Both the position numbers and the translations under genes were made by a program. A stretch of 64,000 nt of DNA from Streptomyces rishiriensis (GTDB lineage: Bacteria; Actinomycetota; Actinomycetes; Streptomycetales; Streptomycetaceae): the NCBI RefSeq assembly GCF_003112535.1, contig NZ_BEWA01000010.1:124001-188000 (forward strand). Direction: 5' to 3'. Numbering within the stretch: the stretch's first letter is position 1; each line of letters opens with the position of its first letter. Below are positions 58,522 through 64,000 of the stretch, piece after piece. Below the pieces are notes generated by a model. The model saw only the letters and a program-made list of their open reading frames with translations, did no database searches and was not told the DNA's origin.

Positions 58522-58839
58522 TCAAGGACCGGCGGCGGGGGCATCTGGTCGATCAGGTCGAAGGACGAGAGCCGAGGCTGGGATCCCGGCCTCCTCCTTG
58601 ACCTCGCGCAGGGCCGCGGTCAGGAGAGTGTCGTCGTCAGCTTCAACGTGCCCGCCGGTGGCGAGCAGCAGTCCTCCGCTCGCCTTGTGGCGGACGTGCA
58701 GGACCCGCCGGTGTCGGTCGATCACCACGGCGCTGCACGTGACGTGGGCAGGAAGGGTGGTGCGGCTGGCCGGCTCGGCGTCGGCGTCCAGGCCTGCCAG
58801 AGCGTCTCGTTCGCCGGGGTGCCGGTCCAGGCACGGCAC
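58522..58839 (-). pseudogene. Truncated NUDIX hydrolase
   Basis: The readable part is LDRHPGERDALAGL, THVTCSAVVI-like HVTCSAVVIDRHRRVLHVRH, and the NUDIX box GGHVEADDDTLLTAALREV plus KEEAGI. After this the sequence loses family character and stops (PDAPAAGP), so the second half is missing. No convincing start codon is seen. It is a broken gene, apparently interrupted near 58540-58570. Confidence 0.65.
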
Positions 58840-59322
58840 CCGGGCAGGGGGCGGGAGCGGATCCAGGGCAGGTGGAGGGTCTCGGCCGCCCCGGGGCGTG
58901 CGTGCCCACCGTGCTCTTGGTGTCACCGCGCCCGCCTCCGCGGCGAGATCGATCCCGAACTCCACCTCGAACTCCGTGGAGCCCGCCGCGCTCAGTAGGC
59001 CGGTGAGGATCTGGGCGGCCAGGTCACCGGTTCGATGATCTCGCCCAGCTTTCGGGCAGGTCATGGACGTTCCGCGCAGCATCGGGGCGGCCGCCCGGCG
59101 GTCAGTCGCTCCGGCCCGGCCCCGAGGACGTGCGGCCGATGAGTCGGCCGCCCACGTCGCGACGGGTCGCAAGGTTTCCGCAAGGTCCGTGGCGCAGTGT
59201 TCGACCGGCAACGCGATACGCCGCCGGGCGCGACCCAGATGACGTCGAGCTTCGTTCGGCGAGGTCTCGCCCCCGGCGGCGCGTCGACTCCCCACCGTAC
59301 ATGTCACCCGAAAAGGAACCCT
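58840..59322 (+). other. Region without supported gene
   Basis: These 483 bp follow the NUDIX remnant. Open frames here are long but have no family character or ribosome site. The last 100 bp probably hold the promoter of the secreted-protein gene at 59323. Confidence 0.45.
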
Positions 59323-59784
59323 GTGAAGAAGCCCCGTATGGGTCGCGTCATCGCGGCCTCGGCCGTGCTGATCAGCAGTGGCGCCGTTGTCTTCGTGCCC
59401 GCCTCGGCGGCCTCGGCCACCGAGGACGACTGCGACGGCATCGCCGTCATCGGCCGCTTCCGGGCCGTCGAGTCCGGAGCCTCGTTCGACTTCCACGGCC
59501 GCCGCGTCGAGTTGCAGAACGAGTCGGCGCTCGACCGCTACAGCCGCGCGGAGATCAAGTCCGGTCGCCAGGCCGGCGACCGGCTGTGGGTCGACCGCAG
59601 CTTCCACTCCTTCCCCGACTTCAAGGGCATCGTCAGCGATCAGCGGGCGAAGAGCGATGGCTGGAAGATGTGCGGCCCCTACACCGGCAGCCGTACGCAG
59701 TCCGTCTTCAACTCCGACTTCGCCGCGCGCGCCTGTGCGGAGATCGACGGCGTCACCAAGTGCGGCAAGTGGTACGTGGACTGA
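59323..59784 (+). CDS. Secreted protein of unknown function
   Basis: 153 residues from GTG 59323, with AAAAGGAA upstream. The signal peptide is KKPRMGRVIAASAVLISSG followed by hydrophobic residues and ASAASA. The mature part has four cysteines (DDCDG, KMCGPY, RACAEI, TKCGKWYVD), enough for two disulfides, and a high charge. I do not recognise a family. It stands alone between the decay zone and the convergent membrane-protein gene. Confidence 0.78.
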   Translation: MKKPRMGRVIAASAVLISSGAVVFVPASAASATEDDCDGIAVIGRFRAVESGASFDFHGRRVELQNESALDRYSRAEIKSGRQAGDRLWVDRSFHSFPDFKGIVSDQRAKSDGWKMCGPYTGSRTQSVFNSDFAARACAEIDGVTKCGKWYVD

Positions 59785-60040
59785 GGTGTCCCGGCGGCGG
59801 GGCGCCGAAAAGGGTGTCCCGCCCTGTGACCATCTCCTGCCGGGCCGCCGCCCGTCCGACGTCGACGGGCGGCGGCCGACGCGCGTCGCGTCGGCCCTCT
59901 CACGGCGTCGGGAACAACGCCTTCCCACGGGATGCGGCGAAGGCCGGGGGCACGTAGGACGACACGGATCACGCGGACGCTCGCCGGGGCCGGCCGCGCG
60001 CCCGGCGGCCGACGCTCGGACGCCGGCTCGTGAAGCGGTG

Positions 60041-60991
60041 TCAGCAGCCGGGAGGTTGCGGTCCGCCTGCCGGTCGGCCGGGATCGAGCCGGTAGGGCTC
60101 GAACGCCTCGTCGGCCGCCGGTGCATAGGGGCGTTTGGACATCCGGGTGACCAGTTGCCACATGCGCCGCTCGTCCTCCAGGTGTTTCGGGAGGGCGAGG
60201 CCGAGTCCCTCGGCGAGAGGCTTGCGTCCCAGGTTGACCAGAGCGCGCACGGCTGCGGCCCACTCGTCGGTGGCGGCCACCGCCGCGTGGTACCAGACCG
60301 GCGTGAGGGCGAGCAGACAGGCGCCGGAGAGGACGAGCACCGGACGGTCGGCCTGGGCGCTGCTCAGCGACGCGTACGCGGCGAGCGCCACCGCCGCGTG
60401 TCCATAGAGGAGGGCCACGAAGAAGTCGACGTTCGTACGGGCCGCCACCACCTGCTTGCCGGCCGGTTCCGGCGCGACGCTCGTCAGCTCGTTCCACAGC
60501 ACCTGGGTGTCGAGCCGGTACCGGTCGTATCCGTACTCCTCGAACCTGCGGATGGCGTTCCCGAGCCGGGTCGGTGTGATCTGCTGGTCGCTCACCGGGT
60601 AGCGGCCGAGCCTCTCTCTGAGAAGGGCCCGCCTGATGGGCGAGGCGAGCGAGGGGTCGGCGAGGCGGTCGGTCGTCCTCTGCCGCCGGGCGCGCTGCCT
60701 ACGGCAACCTCGTTCGTAGGCGGCCGTCGGCCACAGCGCGTACCCCTCCAGGAAGCGGTAGAGGGGAGTCTGCAGAGCGTTCAGAACCAGCCCGAGCAGG
60801 ACGGCCGTCACCAGCAGCAGAAGCGCGGTGTGGCCGCCGGAGGCCGGCCACAGGCGCACGAGGACCGCCGGCCGGTGCAGGCTCGGGGCGACGGCGAACG
60901 CGAACACGGCGAGGTTCAGCGCGGTGGGCAGGATCCACCCCACGAGCACCGCCCATCCGCCTGTGAGCACGCCTTTGGCGATGTCCCCCAC
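60041..60991 (-). CDS. Integral membrane protein paired with a nucleotidyl-cyclase-like protein
   Basis: 316 residues. Two hydrophobic segments at the N-terminus (about 8-35, 53-73) and two around 190-230 surround a charged cytosolic region (RRQRARRQRTTDRLADP). No enzymatic motif is recognised. It starts 3 bp after the stop of the nucleotidyl-cyclase-like gene, so the two are one transcription unit. A role as effector or sensor for that protein is possible. Confidence 0.78.
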   Translation of the reverse strand: MGDIAKGVLTGGWAVLVGWILPTALNLAVFAFAVAPSLHRPAVLVRLWPASGGHTALLLLVTAVLLGLVLNALQTPLYRFLEGYALWPTAAYERGCRRQRARRQRTTDRLADPSLASPIRRALLRERLGRYPVSDQQITPTRLGNAIRRFEEYGYDRYRLDTQVLWNELTSVAPEPAGKQVVAARTNVDFFVALLYGHAAVALAAYASLSSAQADRPVLVLSGACLLALTPVWYHAAVAATDEWAAAVRALVNLGRKPLAEGLGLALPKHLEDERRMWQLVTRMSKRPYAPAADEAFEPYRLDPGRPAGGPQPPGC

Positions 60992-60994
60992 GCG

Positions 60995-61810
60995 CTACCG
61001 CTCCGGAGTCTGTCGTGGCCAGTCGTCGTCCGGATCGTGTTCCGGCCCGGGCGGGGTGTGGCCCGAGGGGGCGTGGACTCCGTCCGACGGCCGTTCGAGG
61101 AGAATCGTCCCGTGGTCGTCGTGGTCGTCGTGGTCGTCGTGGTCGTCGTGGTCGGCCTCGACCAAGTCCGTGACGCGCGGCTCGTCCGTGTCCTGCGCCG
61201 CCTCCTCCGGGAAGGGCTCCGGCGGCCTGGGGTATCCGGGCAGTGTGACCCAACCCCGAAGCGTGCGGCCCTGCTTGGTGACGTAGTCCCTGGGACCGAA
61301 GGCCGCGGGGTCGAGGCCGCGAGAGCGGTCCTGGACCACCAACGAGCCGTAGAGGTCGTCCGGGACCACCAGCATCAGCCGGGCGCGGATCGCCCGGGCG
61401 AACACCCCGGTCACGGCGGCGGCCTCCACCAGCTCGGCAAGGTTCTCGACGACCCCGCCCGTCCACTGCGAACCCTCGACCGCCACGAGTCCCCGGCTGA
61501 TCCCGACCCGCAGTCTCATGCGGTGACTGGCGTTGTGCGTCTCCAGGTGCGTCCGAAGATCGATGTCGAGGCTCGAGACGAACGGCTGCAACAGCCGGCC
61601 CGGGGAGACCGAGCCGGGGATCAGGATCAGCAGGCCGTCCCCGCGGTCCTGTCGCGGGCATCGGTCCGGGTCGAGCCCGGCGTGCGTGAGCGCGGACCCG
61701 GCCATGCTGTGCATGGCTTCACGCAGTCGTGAGCGGACGGCGTCGGGCCGCGAACCGAAGTCCTCGATGTCGAGCAGCACGATCCAGTGGGGGAGCGCCT
61801 CCCTCGTCAT
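60995..61810 (-). CDS. Class III nucleotidyl-cyclase-like protein with acidic His/Asp repeat tail
   Basis: 271 residues. The first 185 have the layout of class III cyclase domains: VLLDIEDFGSR carries the first metal-binding Asp and RGDGLLILIPG the second. The usual N-x3-R pair is seen as ENLAEL, where the arginine is replaced by glutamate, so cyclase activity is uncertain. The tail contains DDHDDHDDHDDH repeats (about 220-235) from a 9-bp DNA repeat. Comparable domains in Streptomyces belong to signalling or conflict modules of unknown function. The companion membrane protein is encoded 3 bp downstream. Confidence 0.75.
   Translation of the reverse strand: MTREALPHWIVLLDIEDFGSRPDAVRSRLREAMHSMAGSALTHAGLDPDRCPRQDRGDGLLILIPGSVSPGRLLQPFVSSLDIDLRTHLETHNASHRMRLRVGISRGLVAVEGSQWTGGVVENLAELVEAAAVTGVFARAIRARLMLVVPDDLYGSLVVQDRSRGLDPAAFGPRDYVTKQGRTLRGWVTLPGYPRPPEPFPEEAAQDTDEPRVTDLVEADHDDHDDHDDHDDHGTILLERPSDGVHAPSGHTPPGPEHDPDDDWPRQTPER
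61112..61153. repeat. 9-bp tandem repeat GTGGTCGTC
   Basis: Four perfect units and a partial fifth lie inside the cyclase-like gene. On the minus strand they encode a His-Asp-Asp repeat. The unit preserves the reading frame. Confidence 0.85.
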
Positions 61811-61875
61811 GTGCCTCCTCGTCGGCCGGGACCGGCCGGGCCGACCGCACCCGCGGAACCCGTGTGACCTTACGG

Positions 61876-61902
61876 GACCTGCGAGACCTGCGAGACCTGC
61901 GA
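61876..61902. repeat. Three GACCTGCGA units in an otherwise empty 384-bp gap
   Basis: Three identical 9-bp units follow each other, and diverged copies (GACCCGCGA, GACCTG) continue to about 61930. The surrounding stretch 61811-62194 has no supported gene and should hold the promoter of the cyclase-like operon. Confidence 0.7.
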
Positions 61903-62194
61903 GAGGATGTGTAGGACCCGCGAGACCTGTACGGCCGGCCGAGCGGCGACGCCGCGCCGGCTCTCACCACCGTAGCGATCCCCACCCGTCCGCCGTGGGG
62001 GAACGATCCCACTGGACAGGCGCGGTGTGCGAAGTGCACGGTCCGGACCGGGTGCAACCCACGCCGGGCTGGTGACAGACGAAGGATGTCCGCGCTCCGA
62101 CGCCCTGCCGTCGTGGTAGGGGAAGGCCGGGCGACTCGCAGCCGCGCCTCGGTGCGCCCTGGCCGGAGCCGCCGAAGCGGAGGACGACGGAGAC

Positions 62195-62461
62195 ATGGCC
62201 GAGCACGACCACGAACAGGACGGCGTCGCCGAACCGGCGCGGCCGCCGCTCACTGCAGCGCACGCCCGGGAGGTGACGGCCGGGCTGCGCGAGGCGATGG
62301 ACGACGTCCGGCGCTCCGCGACGGTGCTCGTCGCCCGGGTCCGCGACGCGCACGCCGCTTGCGTCCGGACACCCCTTGGACAAGTCGTCTTCCCTGTTGA
62401 AGCGGATCCAGTGGGTGCCGATGCAGAGGTCTCCTGCGCGGGCTGCTTGCCGACCGCCTGA
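62195..62461 (+). CDS. Small hypothetical protein
   Basis: 88 residues. It has a GGAG-containing purine-rich site 10-20 bp before the ATG. Residues 1-55 are predicted helical (LTAAHAREVTAGLREAMDDV, RRSATVLVARVRDAH). The C-terminal 30 residues contain Cys pairs (AEVSCAGCLPTA). No family recognised. It could be a shadow ORF. Confidence 0.4.
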   Translation: MAEHDHEQDGVAEPARPPLTAAHAREVTAGLREAMDDVRRSATVLVARVRDAHAACVRTPLGQVVFPVEADPVGADAEVSCAGCLPTA

Positions 62462-62513
62462 CGGTCGTGCGCGTGCTGCCTGCGCAGACGCCGCCCGGGA
62501 GGTGGCCGGTCAG

Positions 62514-63026
62514 CTAGCTAGCGCTAGCGCAAGCGCACCCGGCGGCCGCCTTGGCCTCGGCCGGGGTCCGGGAGGGGCTGAGGGCCTGCTCCTTGGGAGT
62601 GCAGCAGGCGATGGTGCCGCAGCAGGCGTCCGGGGCGATGCCGGTCTTCTCCAGGGTGTCGGCGTCGGCCTTGACCACGTAGACCTCCCACGGCTCCTTG
62701 CCCGGGCCGGTCACCCACACCTTGTCCTGCAGGGCGTAGCAGCAGGCGGTGTCGTTCTCCTCGAACGTGGCCAGGCCCGCTTCCTTGAGCTGGGTCGTGG
62801 CAGCGGTGACCTCCTCGGCGCTGGCGACCTCGACACCGAGGTGGTCCAGGCGGGTCTCCTCTCCGGCCTCGCCCTCGATGAGCACAAGCTTCAACGGGGG
62901 CTCGGTGACGGCGAAGTTGGCGTAGCCCTCGCGCCGCTTGGCGGGCTCGGTGCCGAACAGCTTGGAGTAGAAGGCGACCGAGCCTTCCAGGTCGGCGACG
63001 CGCAGGGCGAGCTGGACTCGGGACAT
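62514..63026 (-). CDS. arsI: ArsI-like C-As lyase / glyoxalase-fold protein
   Basis: 170 residues. The vicinal-oxygen-chelate fold starts MSRVQLALRVADLEGSVAFYSKLFG. The arsenical-binding pair of adjacent cysteines is in NDTACCYALQDKVWVTGPG, followed by EPWEVYVVKAD. The Cys-rich tail (CCGTIACCTPKE, GCACASAS) is common in actinobacterial ArsI/CadI-type proteins. ArsI cleaves the carbon-arsenic bond of methylarsenite or aromatic arsenicals. It is divergent from the arsR gene with a palindromic operator between. Confidence 0.88.
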   Translation of the reverse strand: MSRVQLALRVADLEGSVAFYSKLFGTEPAKRREGYANFAVTEPPLKLVLIEGEAGEETRLDHLGVEVASAEEVTAATTQLKEAGLATFEENDTACCYALQDKVWVTGPGKEPWEVYVVKADADTLEKTGIAPDACCGTIACCTPKEQALSPSRTPAEAKAAAGCACASAS

Positions 63027-63048
63027 GGCGGTCTCCCATCACAGGCGT

Positions 63049-63074
63049 GCTGTATCGACGCTTGTCGATACAGC
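63049..63074. promoter_or_regulatory. Palindromic ArsR operator
   Basis: An 11-bp perfect inverted repeat GCTGTATCGAC with a 4-nt spacer lies between divergent arsI and arsR. It sits 41 bp before the arsR ATG. Its form and position match ArsR/SmtB-family operators. Confidence 0.82.
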
Positions 63075-63114
63075 CGAGCTTGCCACCTGGATAGACAGAC
63101 GTCAACATAGAGTC

Positions 63115-63492
63115 ATGTCGAAACAAGCTGATCTGCCGCTGCTCGGTCCGGACGTGACATGCTGCGCCCCGATGGTCCGTCAGCCGCTGGGTGAAGTGGA
63201 CGCCATCGAGCTGTCGCGGATGTTCAAGGCGCTGTCGGACCCCATCCGGCTTCGGCTGCTGTCCCTGATCGCCTCCCACGAGGGCGGGGAGGCGTGCGTG
63301 TGCGACCTGATCGGCCCGTTCGACGTCTCCCAGCCGACCATCTCCCACCACCTGAAGGTGCTGCGCGAGGCCGGTCTGGTCGGCTCCGAGCGGCGGGGGA
63401 CCTGGGTGTACTACTGGGTCCTCCCCGAGGCCCTGGCCAAGCTGTCCGCCCTGTTGCAGACCCCTGCCGTGCCCGCGAAGGCGTCCGCGTGA
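63115..63492 (+). CDS. arsR: ArsR-family metalloregulator
   Basis: 125 residues from ATG 63115. Winged-helix motifs LSRMFKALSDPIRLRLLSLI and VSQPTISHHLKVLREAGLVG are clear. The arsenite-binding cysteines are in GEACVCDLIG, the classic C-x-C of ArsR in helix 3, and an extra CC pair is near the N-terminus. It represses arsI and its own operon until arsenite binds. Its stop overlaps the start of the aquaporin gene (GTGA). Confidence 0.93.
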   Translation: MSKQADLPLLGPDVTCCAPMVRQPLGEVDAIELSRMFKALSDPIRLRLLSLIASHEGGEACVCDLIGPFDVSQPTISHHLKVLREAGLVGSERRGTWVYYWVLPEALAKLSALLQTPAVPAKASA

Positions 63493-64000
63493 ATGCCCCG
63501 GTGCCGCTGACACGGCGGGCGGCGGCCGAAGCCGTCGGGACGGCGGCGCTGGTGGCCGTGGTGGTCGGATCCGGGATTCAGGCGACTGAGCTGACCCGCG
63601 ATGCCGGCCTGCAGCTGCTGGCCAACTCCCTGGCGACCGTCTTCGGCCTGGGCGTGCTCATCGCCCTGCTCGGCTCCGTGTCCGGGGCGCACTTCAACCC
63701 CGTCGTGACGCTCGCCGCCTGGTTCACTGGCCGCCGTACAGCCGACGGTCCCAGCCTGCGGGAGGTGGCCGCGTACGTGCCCGCGCAGATCGCCGGGGCC
63801 ATCGGCGGCGCGGTCCTCGCCGACGCCATGTTCGCCCGGCCGCTGGTGCAATGGTCGACGCACGACCGGTCCGCCGGACATCTGTGGCTGGGCGAAGTGG
63901 TCGCCACCGCGGGACTGGTGTGGCTGATCTTCGGGCTGGCCCGGGCGGGCCGGGCGCACCTTGCGCCGGTGGCGGTCGCCTCCTACATCGGTGCCGCCTA
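63489..64000 (+). CDS. Aquaporin-family channel of the arsenic operon (3'-truncated by window edge)
   Basis: The first 170 residues are visible, from GTG 63489 overlapping the arsR stop. Membrane segments include AAEAVGTAALVAVVVGSGIQ and ANSLATVFGLGVLIALLGSV. The first NPA-type loop is SGAHFNPVVTLAAWF, with NPV in place of NPA. Aquaporins in ars operons (AqpS) let arsenite or methylarsenite leave down its gradient. The gene continues past 64000. Confidence 0.9.
   Translation, partial: MNAPVPLTRRAAAEAVGTAALVAVVVGSGIQATELTRDAGLQLLANSLATVFGLGVLIALLGSVSGAHFNPVVTLAAWFTGRRTADGPSLREVAAYVPAQIAGAIGGAVLADAMFARPLVQWSTHDRSAGHLWLGEVVATAGLVWLIFGLARAGRAHLAPVAVASYIGAA

Noticed and set aside
59378..61732. 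784-codon plus-strand frame across the secreted, membrane and cyclase-like genes
   Set aside because: Runs through three better supported genes in other frames and includes a poly-Val stretch that is only the antisense of the DDH repeat.
62195..62461. Small ORF next to arsI as an arsenic-related protein
   Set aside because: It has two C-terminal cysteines but no family match and is on the opposite strand to arsI. Kept only as a low-confidence hypothetical.
1..64000. tRNA, rRNA, CRISPR array, phage attachment site
   Set aside because: No cloverleaf, rRNA-like stretch, regularly spaced repeat-spacer pattern or integrase gene was recognised by eye; a tRNAscan/Infernal run would settle it.

Overview
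The window is high-GC actinobacterial chromosome, almost certainly Streptomyces. Codon third positions are GC-rich, GTG starts and 4-bp ATGA/GTGA gene overlaps are common, and TTA codons are rare and sit in regulators. Type II polyketide genes, a SARP activator and an ECF sigma/anti-sigma pair are present. No rRNA, tRNA or CRISPR array was seen.

Region 1 (1-38965) is a large glycosylated aromatic polyketide cluster that probably continues to the left. It holds KS-alpha and KS-beta, an ActIII-type ketoreductase, a didomain aromatase/cyclase, a PF04199 cyclase, an acyl-CoA ligase fused in frame to an ABM monooxygenase domain, three FAD monooxygenases, an ActVA-ORF5-like hydroxylase, two methyltransferases, four glycosyltransferases and three deoxysugar enzymes. 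It also has a DrrAB-type exporter, a SARP with a TTA codon and a C-terminal piece of a TPR regulator at the left edge. Unusual members are a PCP-C-A NRPS protein, a free-standing N-methyltransferase that looks cut out of an adenylation domain, a type II thioesterase, a polysaccharide pyruvyl transferase, and two membrane PH-domain proteins translationally coupled to a glycosyltransferase. No polyketide ACP, NDP-glucose synthase or 2,3-dehydratase is visible. The product is therefore probably a multiply glycosylated aromatic polyketide carrying an (N-methylated) amino acid. I could not match it to a known compound.

Region 2 (39154-42107) has a secreted lamin-tail-domain protein and a frameshifted alpha/beta hydrolase. 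Region 3 (42626-47544) is a compact operon-like set: AraC regulator, a 73-residue six-cysteine peptide, a hairpin, a MauE-like membrane protein, a membrane-anchored thioredoxin-like protein, an ABC exporter and an S26 signal peptidase. It looks like a dedicated system for making, oxidising, exporting and trimming a disulfide-rich peptide, and it is my best candidate for an undescribed system.

Region 4 (47766-57836) holds regulator/enzyme pairs: LysR/SDR, SigK-RskA, an HATPase, a secreted HWE-repeat protein, TetR/epimerase with three operators, and PucR/PLP enzyme. Region 5 (57905-58839) is a decay zone with gene and IS remnants. Region 6 (59323-64000) has a secreted protein, a nucleotidyl-cyclase-like plus membrane protein pair, and an arsenic locus (arsI, arsR, aquaporin) that runs off the right edge.
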